Shown here: positions 17,268 through 26,312 of the stretch, piece after piece
How the letters are laid out: every line of letters begins with the position of its first letter
Numbering within the stretch: position 1 is the stretch's first letter
Source of the DNA: Mucilaginibacter agri
GTDB lineage: Bacteria; Bacteroidota; Bacteroidia; Sphingobacteriales; Sphingobacteriaceae
Length of the DNA stretch: 64,000 nucleotides
Reading direction: 5' to 3'
Assembly (NCBI RefSeq): GCF_009928685.1
Contig: NZ_WWEO01000041.1
Coordinates: 496,001-560,000 of the forward strand
Program-made: the position numbers and the translations under genes
The notes under the pieces: generated by a model
The model's database searches: none
What the model was told of the DNA's origin: nothing
Seen by the model: the letters and a program-made list of their open reading frames with translations, nothing else

Positions 17268-18809
17268 CTAATCTTTCTTAAACTCATACGGCGTATACTC
17301 AATAAAATCGGCCACTTTAACATGTAGGCCGGTTACTTTGCCGTTTTGCACATTGAACGGGAACACCGCCCTGCCAAATTCCGGATCAGAGAAAATAGCG
17401 AAAAAGCGATTGCCTCCCAACGGTTGCAGCTTGGCATACATGCGTTGATGATGTTCGAAACGCACCTCCAGATCGTTGTTTTCGCCCTTGCTTACGGTAA
17501 GGTTGCCGTACAGTTCGTTAGTGTATTTTCCAGTATAGCTGTTTAAGGATAGCGCTGGTTTTAAGTTAAGCGCCACCGAATCGCGTAGTTTTTGGTTGGC
17601 CTGCAATTCGTTGTTGTAACGTAATTTGAAACCGGCAAGGTATTTTTCGCTGTAATCCTGAAAAGGGCGGTTAAAGTAGGCGTCGAGTATCTCCCAGCGC
17701 AATGCTTCGTACAGGCTGTTTTGGTCGCTGTTGGTTAGGATGATAATACCCAGGTGTTCCGAGGGCACCAGCGTAACCGACGATACGTAGCCATTAACAC
17801 CACCATCGTGCATTACTAATCGCTTGCCGTCATAATCCTGCAAAAACCAGCCTAAGCCATACAGCTCGTAATAGCTTTCGCCGGTAATGCGTTTACCGCT
17901 CGATACAATATCCTGCGCCTGGCGGGTAGCTTCAATGGCTGCTGTTGGTATCACTTGTCGTGCACCAACTTTGCCCTGATCTAACAAGGAGAAAACCCAT
18001 TTACTCATATCCTGCGCCGAAGAACTGATAGCCCCAGCCGGTGCCAGGTTATCTAATTGAGGGAATGGTATGGCTACCAACCTACCGTCGACCAGGGTAT
18101 GTGCCGAAGCCTTGTTGATAGATTTCGGAAAATCGGCGCTGAGCAATAAAGAGTTAGTCATGCCCAGTGGTGCAAAAATATTTTCTTTTATATATTGCTC
18201 CCAGGTTTTGCCCGTAATACGTGGGATGATTTCGCCGGCCGTTACAAATGCAGCATTAGTATACCCCCATTTAGTGCGGAACTGATAAGGCGCTTTTACG
18301 CTTCCTAGTTTAGCCATTACTTCGCCACGGGTTAAGTTGCTGGTCCAGTAAGTAAAGTCGCCCTGAAACGTTCCTATGCCCAAGCGGTGGCAAAGCAGAT
18401 CGCGGATGGTAACCTCTTGTGTGGCTAATTTATTTTCGAGTTTAAAATCTGGGATGTACTTGGTTACCTTATCGTCTAACGATAACTTGTGTTGATCTTG
18501 TAGCATGGCCAGCGCGGTGGCGGTAAAAGCCTTGGTGTTGCTGCCAATCATAAAGAGCGTGTTCTGGTCTACCTTGGTTGGCACCCCCAGCTCTTTAATA
18601 CCGTAGCCCTTTAACAGCACAATGCGATTATCTTTTACAATACAAACTGCTGCACCGGGAATACGCCAGTTGGTTAGCGCGCGGTTAATATAATTATCGA
18701 TACTATCGGGGATAAATCTACTGCGGTTAACATTTTGTGCCTGTGTTGCATGGCTCGCTATTAATAAAATCAGTAAAAATCCCGAAAAAACATGGGAGCG
18801 CTTCTTCAT
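17268..18809 (-). CDS. Class C beta-lactamase-fold serine hydrolase with DUF3471-like domain
   Basis: The 513-residue protein has a signal peptide ending near TQAQ (residue 25). The SxxK motif is S90-N-T-K93, the Tyr motif is WGYTN (about 200), and the third motif is HDGGVNG. The last 110 residues form a lipocalin-like DUF3471 domain (SYTGKYTNELYGNLTV). Proteins with this layout are mostly peptidases or esterases of unknown substrate. A beta-lactamase function should not be assumed. It is divergent from the DPP IV gene across a 72-nt spacer. Confidence 0.85.
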   Translation of the reverse strand: MKKRSHVFSGFLLILLIASHATQAQNVNRSRFIPDSIDNYINRALTNWRIPGAAVCIVKDNRIVLLKGYGIKELGVPTKVDQNTLFMIGSNTKAFTATALAMLQDQHKLSLDDKVTKYIPDFKLENKLATQEVTIRDLLCHRLGIGTFQGDFTYWTSNLTRGEVMAKLGSVKAPYQFRTKWGYTNAAFVTAGEIIPRITGKTWEQYIKENIFAPLGMTNSLLLSADFPKSINKASAHTLVDGRLVAIPFPQLDNLAPAGAISSSAQDMSKWVFSLLDQGKVGARQVIPTAAIEATRQAQDIVSSGKRITGESYYELYGLGWFLQDYDGKRLVMHDGGVNGYVSSVTLVPSEHLGIIILTNSDQNSLYEALRWEILDAYFNRPFQDYSEKYLAGFKLRYNNELQANQKLRDSVALNLKPALSLNSYTGKYTNELYGNLTVSKGENNDLEVRFEHHQRMYAKLQPLGGNRFFAIFSDPEFGRAVFPFNVQNGKVTGLHVKVADFIEYTPYEFKKD

Positions 18810-18881
18810 AGGTCGATAAAATTAGATATTTACAAACTACTTTCGATACTTAGTAACGAATCTGATACAATTTTGATCTAA

Positions 18882-21056
18882 ATGAATATTAAAAAATGTT
18901 TTACCCCCGCAATTGCCCTAGCGTTTGTAATGGCAGTTGGAAACACCGCTAATGCCCAAAGCGACACCCAATGGACTAAAGATGGCTACCACTATTACGA
19001 CCTGAAGAACGGCAACATTATGATTGATGATGCCCGCGACGATGCCAAAGCAACCGTATTGCTAAGCCGGAGCAAGCTCGCCCTCAAGAATAATGATACG
19101 CTGAAGATCCGCAGGTTTGAAGTTTCTGCCGATGGAAAAAAGATCCTGATCAACAACAACACTAAAAAGGTTTGGCGACGCGATACACGTGGCGATTACT
19201 GGTTGTACGACCTTACGACCAACAAGCTGAAACAAATTGGCGCAGCCAGACCGGTATCATCTTTAATGTTTGCCAAAATATCGCCCGATGGCAATAAGGT
19301 AGCCTACGTAAGCGAGCATAACCTCTTTGTAGAAGATATTGCTACCGGCGCCACCAAGCAATTAACTACTGACGGCACTACACGCCTCATTAACGGTACG
19401 TTCGACTGGGCTTATGAAGAAGAGCTGGATTGTCGCGATGGTTTCCGTTGGTCGCCTGACAGCCGTTCTGTTGCTTATTGGCAAATTGATGCCCGAAAGA
19501 TCCGTAATTACCTAATGTTGAATACAACTGACTCAGTTTACTCACATGTTGTGCCGGTTGAATATCCGGTTTCGGGTACCGACCCCAGTGCTTGTAAAGT
19601 AGGTGTGGTAAACATTGCCACCGGCAAAACCAATTGGATGAAAGTGCCGGGCGATGCCATACAGCATTACATCCCAAGAATGGAATGGGCTGGCAACTCA
19701 AACGAGTTGATCTTGCAGCAATTAAGCCGTCCGCAAAATGAAAGTAAGATTTTTATTTGCAATGTATCCAACGGCATAGCTCGGTTAATCAGCACCGACA
19801 AGGACAAAGCTTGGGTTGAAGTAAAGGAAGAGCCGATTGGTTGGGATTGGGTTAACAACTACAAATCCTTTATCTGGGCCAGCGAAAAAGACGGCTGGAA
19901 ACACCTTTACAAAATAGACCGCGATGGGCAAGAGAAACTATTAACCAAAGGCGATTACGACGCCATAAGCGTAAGCCTGATAGACGAAGCCAACGGTTTT
20001 ATTTACTTCATAGCGTCCCCCGAAAACCCGATGCAGCGCTACTTGTACCGCGTTAAATTAGATGGCAGCAGCACCGTGCCTGATCGGATTACCCCGGTAG
20101 ATCAACCAGGTACGCATGGCTATGAAATGTCGCCTAATGGCAAACTGGCTTTGCATAACTTCTCAAATATTTATACCCGTCCGGTGTCGGAAGTCATTAA
20201 TATACCGCAGCACCAACACATCAGCGGCAGCTTAATTAAGGTTGATCCGGCGGCTGCAAAAAATAAAGCAGAGTTTTTCAGGGTGAAAACTGTTGATGGC
20301 ATCGACATTGATGGTTGGATGGTTAAACCAACCAATTTCGATCCTGAAAAGAAATATCCTGTTGTATTTATGGTTTATGGCGAACCTGCTTCGCAAACCG
20401 TGACAGATCGGTTTGGTGCATCGCGTAACGGCTTGTACAAAGGCAGCATGGCCGATGATGGGTATATCTACATTTCAGTTGACAACCGTGGCGCACCGGC
20501 CCCGCGCGGCCGTGAGTGGCGCAGGTCTATCTACAAAAACATCGGTACGCTTAACATTCGCGACCAGGCCATGGCTGCTAAAGAAATCCTGAAATGGAAA
20601 TACGTTGACAGTAGCCGCATAGCCGTTTGGGGCTGGAGTGGTGGTGGTTCATCAACATTGAACCTGATGTTCCAATACCCGGAGATCTACAAAACAGGTA
20701 TCGCCATAGCAGCAGTTGGCAACCAGCTTACCTACGATAATATTTACCAGGAGCGCTATATGGGCGTACCAACCGATGCCGACGGCCGCGCGCCATTTGT
20801 CAAAGGTTCGCCTATTACTTATGCTAAAAACCTAAGAGGTAACCTGCTGTATATTCATGGCACGGGCGACGATAACGTACACTACGATAACGCCGAGCAA
20901 CTGATTAACCAACTGGTAAAGTATAACAAGCAGTTTCAGCTAATGTCGTACCCTAACCGCACTCACGCCATAAGCGAGGGGGAAGGTACAACGGAACATT
21001 TACGCACACTGTTTACACAGTACTTGAAAGAACATTGTCCTCCGGGAGGCAGATAA
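18882..21056 (+). CDS. S9B dipeptidyl peptidase IV family serine peptidase
   Basis: The 724-residue protein has a signal peptide ending at ANAQ. An eight-bladed propeller domain (about 60-480) contains FDWAYEEELDCRDGFRWSP, whose paired Glu bind the substrate N-terminus. The alpha/beta-hydrolase domain has nucleophile S586 in WGWSGGGSS, then GTGDDNVHYDNAEQL and SYPNRTHAISEG with the acid and His. DPP IV removes X-Pro dipeptides from peptide N-termini in the periplasm. The length and motifs match active family members. Confidence 0.95.
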   Translation: MNIKKCFTPAIALAFVMAVGNTANAQSDTQWTKDGYHYYDLKNGNIMIDDARDDAKATVLLSRSKLALKNNDTLKIRRFEVSADGKKILINNNTKKVWRRDTRGDYWLYDLTTNKLKQIGAARPVSSLMFAKISPDGNKVAYVSEHNLFVEDIATGATKQLTTDGTTRLINGTFDWAYEEELDCRDGFRWSPDSRSVAYWQIDARKIRNYLMLNTTDSVYSHVVPVEYPVSGTDPSACKVGVVNIATGKTNWMKVPGDAIQHYIPRMEWAGNSNELILQQLSRPQNESKIFICNVSNGIARLISTDKDKAWVEVKEEPIGWDWVNNYKSFIWASEKDGWKHLYKIDRDGQEKLLTKGDYDAISVSLIDEANGFIYFIASPENPMQRYLYRVKLDGSSTVPDRITPVDQPGTHGYEMSPNGKLALHNFSNIYTRPVSEVINIPQHQHISGSLIKVDPAAAKNKAEFFRVKTVDGIDIDGWMVKPTNFDPEKKYPVVFMVYGEPASQTVTDRFGASRNGLYKGSMADDGYIYISVDNRGAPAPRGREWRRSIYKNIGTLNIRDQAMAAKEILKWKYVDSSRIAVWGWSGGGSSTLNLMFQYPEIYKTGIAIAAVGNQLTYDNIYQERYMGVPTDADGRAPFVKGSPITYAKNLRGNLLYIHGTGDDNVHYDNAEQLINQLVKYNKQFQLMSYPNRTHAISEGEGTTEHLRTLFTQYLKEHCPPGGR

Positions 21057-21062
21057 GCGAAA

Positions 21063-21097
21063 TAAAAAATCCCTTCGGCATACCGGAGGGATTTTTT
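21063..21097 (+). terminator. Terminator of the DPP IV gene
   Basis: AAAAAATCCCT pairs with AGGGATTTTTT, and the hairpin ends in a T-run. Confidence 0.85.
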
Positions 21098-21154
21098 ATT
21101 TCTTGCCTGTTACAATTTGTTGAGCTGCTGCGTATTGATTAAAAACCAGCAATT

Positions 21155-21634
21155 ATGAAACCGATCGCAGCTTTAATTTTAGCAGTAGTACTGTTTGCTT
21201 TTGTAGCAGGGTGTAAAAAGGATTCGTCTAAATCCAATAATGGGGGCATTGAAGGCACCTGGGCCAATAAGCAAATTTATCCAAATGCAACAGCCCGGGC
21301 TACAACGTATACATTTAATAGCGACGGCAAATTTGAAATAAAACAGAGTGCATTCGATCCGGTTAGCGATAAATTATTGGGTTATTTTTACAAAAGCACC
21401 GGCAGCTATACGCTCACAACTAATCAGTTAGCATTTAGTAATGTAACTAACTATGCTATTAAGGATAATGGCACTACTCCCGTTCCCGAAGATCAATTGG
21501 TGGCACTAAGCGGACAAGGTGCTGCAAACACATATACATATGCTTTCAATGCAAAAAAAGACTCGTTAGCCTTAACTATCAATTGCCCCCCAAATGCCAG
21601 CTGCATAGGTTTGCAATGGTACAGAAGGCAATAA
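21155..21634 (+). CDS. Lipocalin-like lipoprotein of unknown function
   Basis: The 159-residue protein has lipobox FVAGC (Cys at residue 20), then GGIEGTW, the usual opening of small lipocalin-like beta-barrels in Bacteroidota. Alternating beta strands such as TYTFNSDGKFEI and SYTLTTNQLAF follow. The C-terminus has a CPPNASC pair. The ligand is unknown. Its terminal region converges with the next serine hydrolase gene. Confidence 0.7.
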   Translation: MKPIAALILAVVLFAFVAGCKKDSSKSNNGGIEGTWANKQIYPNATARATTYTFNSDGKFEIKQSAFDPVSDKLLGYFYKSTGSYTLTTNQLAFSNVTNYAIKDNGTTPVPEDQLVALSGQGAANTYTYAFNAKKDSLALTINCPPNASCIGLQWYRRQ

Positions 21635-21657
21635 TAACGCCGTTGCCCTGTTTTTTA

Positions 21658-23160
21658 TCAGTTAACTTTGTTCAGGGTAAACCCGTCAATATTGATAGTA
21701 CTTACGTTCCCGCTTATTGGGTCTAAAGTAAAGCTTACTCCTCCTTTGCCATACGCTATGTTGCTGTAATTACCAACAAAAGTATCGTAGTGCCAGTGGG
21801 TTACAGTAGCCGTGAGTATGTGATTAATATCTACCACCAGCGAGTCTTTATCAACCTTAACATTTACTTCGCCATATAGCGGGTCGGTGTATTTACTGGC
21901 ATAATCACTTAGGGGCAGTGAAGGCTTGGTTCCCATCACGCGCTTGGCAATTGTCTCTTTTTCTACTTTGTCTTGCTTTTCTTGTATTCCCTTGTAGAGC
22001 TTTAAAAAGTCGGCGCTCCAATCGGTTTCACCACCGAGTGCAAAGGTGTCGAAGGCCCTGAACATCAGGGCGTGACGTAACTCGGCATGGTCGAGGTTGG
22101 CTAATAGGTACACCCCCATTTTTTTATCAACCAGCATGCCGTTAATGGCAATAAGTCCGCTTAAACTACCGGTATGGAAGTTAACCATCTGCCCTTTATA
22201 ATCCTGCTGAAACCAGCCCATGCCATAAGTTTCCCAATGCGGGTGGGTTAGCTGGGCTGTAGGATAAAATTCTTCTTCAGTTACTAATGTGTGCGGTGCT
22301 AACAAATAAGCCCAGGTATCCGCTTTTAATAGGCGTTTATTGTCGCCGTACTTTGTACTATCCAGCATGCATTGTAACCACCTGCCCATATCATCCACGC
22401 ACGACCATACACCTCCGGCAGGGCCTATCTGATCGGTTGCATCCAGCGGTACCTTTTTAATCACACTGTCTATCTTCATATGGGCCGATGTTAAATTATC
22501 CAACCCTTTAGTGTCTTTAATTGAGGCTACGGTGCGGGTCATATGAAGCGGCTCGAAAATTTGGGTTTTAATAAAGGTTTCCCAAGGCATGCCGCTTGCT
22601 TTTTCTATTACTTTTCCTGCTGCCAGGTAAAACATGTTTTGATAAACAAAACCCGAACGGAAGCTATACTGAGGCTTAACTAGCCTCAGCTTGCGAAGCA
22701 TTTCGTCCGATTTAATGTCCATCATGCCCCATAAATAGTCGGTGTTGCCCACGCCGCTATCGTGCAAAAATAAATCGCGCACGGTGAGCTCCCGGGTTGC
22801 ATAAGGGTCATACAGCTGAAAGTCGGGCAAATAGTCAGTTACCTTATCCTCCCAATGTAGTTTTCCTTCGTCAACCAAAATGCCCGCGCAGGCAGCAGTC
22901 ATAGCTTTTGTGGTAGATGCTATACCGAACATCGTTTGCGTATCAACCATACCGGCTTTCCCTTTCTCTAATACGCCATAGCCTTTCTTAAACACAACCT
23001 TATTGTCTTTTACCACAATAATGGCCAGGCCGGGCACTTCCCAATCGGTAACACCTTTTTGTACATATTGGTCGAAAGCGGCAATCTGTTTGGCCGACTG
23101 CGCCATTCCAAAAACGGGAAAAAGAAAAGAGAAAAGGAGATAAGTAAAGTGATATTTCAT
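21658..23160 (-). CDS. Second class C serine hydrolase with DUF3471-like domain
   Basis: The 500-residue protein has a signal peptide ending at GMAQ (residue 21). The active-site motifs are S82-T-T-K85, FVYQN (about 178) and HTGSLSGL. The C-terminal 110 residues match the DUF3471-like beta domain of the protein at 17268-18809, so the two are paralogues of the same design about 3 kb apart. The substrate is unknown. Its start lies 97 nt from the ssb stop with a terminator between, so it is probably expressed on its own. Confidence 0.85.
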   Translation of the reverse strand: MKYHFTYLLFSFLFPVFGMAQSAKQIAAFDQYVQKGVTDWEVPGLAIIVVKDNKVVFKKGYGVLEKGKAGMVDTQTMFGIASTTKAMTAACAGILVDEGKLHWEDKVTDYLPDFQLYDPYATRELTVRDLFLHDSGVGNTDYLWGMMDIKSDEMLRKLRLVKPQYSFRSGFVYQNMFYLAAGKVIEKASGMPWETFIKTQIFEPLHMTRTVASIKDTKGLDNLTSAHMKIDSVIKKVPLDATDQIGPAGGVWSCVDDMGRWLQCMLDSTKYGDNKRLLKADTWAYLLAPHTLVTEEEFYPTAQLTHPHWETYGMGWFQQDYKGQMVNFHTGSLSGLIAINGMLVDKKMGVYLLANLDHAELRHALMFRAFDTFALGGETDWSADFLKLYKGIQEKQDKVEKETIAKRVMGTKPSLPLSDYASKYTDPLYGEVNVKVDKDSLVVDINHILTATVTHWHYDTFVGNYSNIAYGKGGVSFTLDPISGNVSTINIDGFTLNKVN

Positions 23161-23205
23161 TCTAGGCTAATTTGTTTTGTTAAGATAAACCAAAAAGCCC
23201 GTAAA

Positions 23206-23235
23206 ATAAAAAAGCCCCGATGATTATCAGGGCGT
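23206..23235 (-). terminator. Terminator of ssb
   Basis: On the minus strand GCCCTGAT and the complementary ATCGGGGC arms are followed by TTTTTTA, just after the ssb stop. Confidence 0.8.
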
Positions 23236-23256
23236 TATGCGATTGTTTGTGATTGC

Positions 23257-23676
23257 TTAAAATGGGAGATCATCTTCCCCGTCGGCGCTAAAGCCGGTGC
23301 CCATTTCGCTGGGTTTAAATTGCTTTACCCCTTCGCCTTCAAAATCACTTTTGCGGCCAAGCATGGTAAAGTTTTCGGCAACAACTTCGGTGGTGTATTT
23401 TTTAATACCTTCTTTGTCTTCAAAAGAGCGGGTTCTTAACTTGCCTTCAATGTAAACCAATTTTCCTTTTTGCAAATACTTGGCTGCAACATCGGCGAGG
23501 CCGCGCCACATAACAATATTGTGCCATTCGGTTTGTTCAAGCTTCTTCCCATCTTTGCTAAAGGTCTCTGAGGTGGCTAATGGAAAACTTGCCACAGCTA
23601 CTCCGCCTTCCAGGTGACGTATTTCGGGGTCTTTACCTAAATGGCCTACGAGTATTACTTTGTTAATTCCTGACAT
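23257..23676 (-). CDS. ssb: Single-stranded DNA-binding protein
   Basis: The 139-residue protein has an OB-fold from residue 3 (INKVILVGHLGKDPEIRH) to about 105, with EWHNIVMWRGLAD in the DNA-binding sheet. A short linker leads to the acidic tip GEDDLPF, which recruits repair and replication partners. It follows mutY by 32 nt on the same strand, a neighbour pair often kept in Bacteroidota. This is the housekeeping SSB, and the paralogue at 45205-45588 lacks the tip. Confidence 0.95.
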   Translation of the reverse strand: MSGINKVILVGHLGKDPEIRHLEGGVAVASFPLATSETFSKDGKKLEQTEWHNIVMWRGLADVAAKYLQKGKLVYIEGKLRTRSFEDKEGIKKYTTEVVAENFTMLGRKSDFEGEGVKQFKPSEMGTGFSADGEDDLPF

Positions 23677-23708
23677 AATGGTTTATTACAAGAGGGAGAG
23701 ATTGTTTT

Positions 23709-24752
23709 CTAATTTAAAAAATTAGTTAAAAATAGAAAAATGATTTGTGGCATGGCAAGATTTTTTAATTTTTCTTCGTTTGCGTAAAACCATTCTTGTT
23801 TTAATTTAATCTCCCTGCTGTTTAAAATTATAAAATTAATATTTAATCGCTGGTGCGTAAGTACATGTTTGTGCGGACCAGAAACTTCTGAAACCTGAGG
23901 AGTATGGCCGAAATATTCAATCGATTCGGCAAGGTTTAATACTTCATACGCGTTCATATTCTCAGATGTTTCAATCATCGGCATATCGTACATATTAGCC
24001 CATATGTCTTTTGGTCCCCGCTTGTTCATCAAAATCTCACTGCCGTTGGTAACCAAAAAATAATGAAAGTAACGTTCGCGAACCTTAACTGTTTTAAGTT
24101 TTTGCGGTAGTTGCGTTGTTGCATTGTTTAAAAAGGCATAGCAATCTGTTTTTATAGGGCAAATGCCACATGCTGGGTTTTTGGGCTTGCATACCAAGGC
24201 CCCTAACTCCATCATAGCTTGGTTGTGTAAACCCGGATGCTCCATGTTTAACACATCGTTTGCTGTTTGCTGAAAAAGCTTTTTGCCGGCGGGCGAATTA
24301 ATCGGTTCACTAATGCCGAAGTAGCGGGCGAGTACTCTGTACACATTACCATCAACAACAGCCTTGGCTTCGTTGGCGGAAAATGAGGCGATAGCCGCAG
24401 CTGTGTATTCGCCAACTCCTTTGAGTTTAATTAGCTCGTTATATTGCGTTGGAAACCTTCCCTTATAATGCTCATTTACAAGCCTCGCGGTGGCTAACAT
24501 GTTGCGGCCGCGCGAATAATAACCCAGCCCTTGCCATAATTTCAGGATATCATCCTCAGTAGCAGCGGCAAAATCGGCAACGGTTGGGTAGCGCTCTAAA
24601 AAGCGATAAAAATAGGGCATTCCCTGCTCCACCCGGGTTTGCTGTAGGATGATCTCGGAGAGCCAAATAGTGTAAGAATCAGTGGTGTTACGCCACGGTA
24701 AATCGCGTTTGTTGCTGTTGTACCAGCTGGTAATTTCATTAGAAAAACTCAT
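23709..24752 (-). CDS. mutY: A/G-specific adenine DNA glycosylase
   Basis: From the ATG at 24752 the protein has 347 residues; a TTG three codons earlier is a weaker choice. The catalytic Glu is in SEIILQQTRV, the helix-hairpin-helix is LKGVGEYTAAAIASF, and the catalytic Asp is in VVDGNVYRVL. The iron-sulfur cysteines are spaced C-x6-C-x2-C-x5-C (CKPKNPACGICPIKTDC). A NUDIX-like C-terminal domain (about 225-345) reads 8-oxoG. MutY removes adenine mispaired with 8-oxoguanine. The gene is divergent from HU and runs into ssb. Confidence 0.96.
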   Translation of the reverse strand: MSFSNEITSWYNSNKRDLPWRNTTDSYTIWLSEIILQQTRVEQGMPYFYRFLERYPTVADFAAATEDDILKLWQGLGYYSRGRNMLATARLVNEHYKGRFPTQYNELIKLKGVGEYTAAAIASFSANEAKAVVDGNVYRVLARYFGISEPINSPAGKKLFQQTANDVLNMEHPGLHNQAMMELGALVCKPKNPACGICPIKTDCYAFLNNATTQLPQKLKTVKVRERYFHYFLVTNGSEILMNKRGPKDIWANMYDMPMIETSENMNAYEVLNLAESIEYFGHTPQVSEVSGPHKHVLTHQRLNINFIILNSREIKLKQEWFYANEEKLKNLAMPQIIFLFLTNFLN

Positions 24753-24856
24753 TGTAAACAAAAGTAGTTATTGTCAGCCGAATGGCATTATCCAGCCATT
24801 TTAAGGCATAACAAAAAAAATACACCGTTTTATTTCGATGTTTCCAGATAAAGCCA

Positions 24857-24864
24857 TACTTTTG
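24857..24864 (+). promoter_or_regulatory. -7 promoter box of the HU gene
   Basis: TACTTTTG matches the Bacteroidota TAnnTTTG box exactly, 50 nt upstream of the HU start in the mutY/HU divergent spacer. Confidence 0.5.
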
Positions 24865-24914
24865 CAACCCCAAAACAGTTAAGTAGTTATCATATAATTA
24901 AAGAAAAATAAGGT

Positions 24915-25214
24915 ATGACCAAGGCAGAGATTATAGCTGAGATCTCATCTAAAACAGGTATCGAGAAAATGGACGTTCAAGAAACTGTTGAGGCATTTTT
25001 TAAAGTAGTAAAAACCTCTATGGTAGGTGGCGAAAATGTATACGTGAGAGGTTTCGGTAGTTTTGTAGTTAAGAAAAGAGCGAAAAAAACAGCCCGTAAT
25101 ATTTCAAAAAATACTGCCATCATTATACCAGAGCACTTTGTTCCAAGTTTTAAACCAGCAAAAACTTTTGTTGAGAAAGTTAAGACTGGTAACAAAACCA
25201 AATCAAGCAAATAA
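24915..25214 (+). CDS. HU-family nucleoid DNA-binding protein
   Basis: The 99-residue protein matches HU: an N-terminal helical pair (MTKAEIIAEISSKTGI), then VYVRGFGSFVVKKRAKKTARN leading into the DNA-binding beta arm, and a Lys-rich tail. A tail longer than E. coli HU is usual in Bacteroidota. HU bends and compacts DNA as a dimer. It leads an apparent run with the TPR protein 15 nt downstream. Confidence 0.95.
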   Translation: MTKAEIIAEISSKTGIEKMDVQETVEAFFKVVKTSMVGGENVYVRGFGSFVVKKRAKKTARNISKNTAIIIPEHFVPSFKPAKTFVEKVKTGNKTKSSK

Positions 25215-25229
25215 TTTATAGCAATTAAG

Positions 25230-26090
25230 ATGAATAAGAAGCAAATAGTTATCATCCTCGCAGTTATTGTGGTTGTGGGCTATTTGTATTCTTTACCGGT
25301 TAAAGGGTTGGTGAAACCAAAAGACGAATCGGGGCACGCTAATGGGGTAATGGCCGATAAGGGCAGCCGCCCTGTAGCCCAGGTTAGTGTTGAGATGGTA
25401 TCAGCAAGTGCAAAAGCTGCAATTGGTCCGGCTTTGGCCGCAAAAATTGCAACACTGGAAGATCAGTTGAGCAAAGCCCCCGAAGGCGAAGCGAAACTGG
25501 CCGTTAAAAAACAACTTGCCAAACAATGGGATGATGTTAATCAGTTTGCACCTGCAGGCTTCTACTATCTGGATCTTGCCCGCAAGAGCAATGATTTTGA
25601 TCAGTGGCTTAATGCCGGTAACCGTTTTAACGAAGCTTATAAATTTACGCAGGATACTGCCGTGCAACCTGCTTATGTAGCTAACGCTGTAGAAGCATTT
25701 GAGCATGCCCGCAAATTAAAACCAGCAAACCTTGATGCAGAAGTCGGCTTAGGCGTTGCCTATGTAAACGGCGGTGCACCAAGCCCTATGCAGGGTATAG
25801 GTTTATTGCTGGATGCGGTAAAGCAAGACCCAACTAACCGTAACGCTAATATGAACCTGGGCCAGTTTGCAATTAAATCTGGACAGTATGATAAGGCGGT
25901 GCAAAGGTTTAAATCGGTAATTGCGCAAGGGAAACCTGATATTGAGCCTTATTTCTACCTGGCAGAAAGCTATAAGCAGCTAGGTATGAAAAAGGAAGCT
26001 GTAGAAGCTTATGAAAAATGCAAGGAAATGACCGGCGATCCGGCCTTTAACCAGCGCATTGATCAGTTTATCAAAGAATTAAAAGATTAA
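25230..26090 (+). CDS. Membrane-anchored TPR-repeat protein
   Basis: The 286-residue protein has an N-terminal membrane anchor (IVIILAVIVVVGYLYSLPV, about 5-23). An Ala/Lys-rich helical section follows, then tetratricopeptide repeats in the second half, such as ANMNLGQFAIKSGQYDKAVQ and PYFYLAESYKQLGMKKEAVE. TPRs bind proteins, but the partner is unknown. Its place between HU and the small ribosomal-type protein and rng is a conserved Bacteroidota arrangement as far as I recall. Confidence 0.85.
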   Translation: MNKKQIVIILAVIVVVGYLYSLPVKGLVKPKDESGHANGVMADKGSRPVAQVSVEMVSASAKAAIGPALAAKIATLEDQLSKAPEGEAKLAVKKQLAKQWDDVNQFAPAGFYYLDLARKSNDFDQWLNAGNRFNEAYKFTQDTAVQPAYVANAVEAFEHARKLKPANLDAEVGLGVAYVNGGAPSPMQGIGLLLDAVKQDPTNRNANMNLGQFAIKSGQYDKAVQRFKSVIAQGKPDIEPYFYLAESYKQLGMKKEAVEAYEKCKEMTGDPAFNQRIDQFIKELKD

Positions 26091-26113
26091 TTAACAATAA
26101 AAAAAATTAGACT

Positions 26114-26203
26114 ATGCCAAGCGGTAAAAAACGTAAGCGCCATAAAATGGCTACCCACAAACGTAAAAAACGTTTAAGAAAAAACAGACATAAAAAGAAA
26201 TAA
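26114..26203 (+). CDS. 29-residue AURKAIP1/COX24-like (mS38/bS22-type) basic protein
   Basis: The frame ATG to TAA encodes 29 residues, 18 of them Lys, Arg or His; it starts MPSGKKRKRHK and continues ATHKRKKRLRKNRHKKK. This is the AURKAIP1/COX24 pattern, related to mitochondrial mS38 and to the small bS22 protein of actinobacterial ribosomes. It probably binds 16S rRNA in the small subunit. It starts 23 nt after the TPR stop and ends just before a strong terminator, so HU, TPR and this gene may form one unit. Confidence 0.85.
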   Translation: MPSGKKRKRHKMATHKRKKRLRKNRHKKK

Positions 26204-26216
26204 GCTATTTTAGCTT

Positions 26217-26260
26217 GCTTACCTGCTTCTTTACAAGAGAGGCAGGTAAATTTTTTTTGT
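26217..26260 (+). terminator. Terminator after the mS38-like gene
   Basis: Arms TTACCTGC and GCAGGTAA form a hairpin followed by an eight-T run. Confidence 0.9.
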
Positions 26261-26312
26261 TTTTGTTTTACCTTTTTGCGGCCACGCCGCAATATAAGAA
26301 ATGGAGTAGCAG

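Noticed and set aside
17268..23160. Antibiotic-resistance beta-lactamases
   Set aside because: The motifs are those of the broad class C serine-hydrolase family and the DUF3471 end argues for other substrates.
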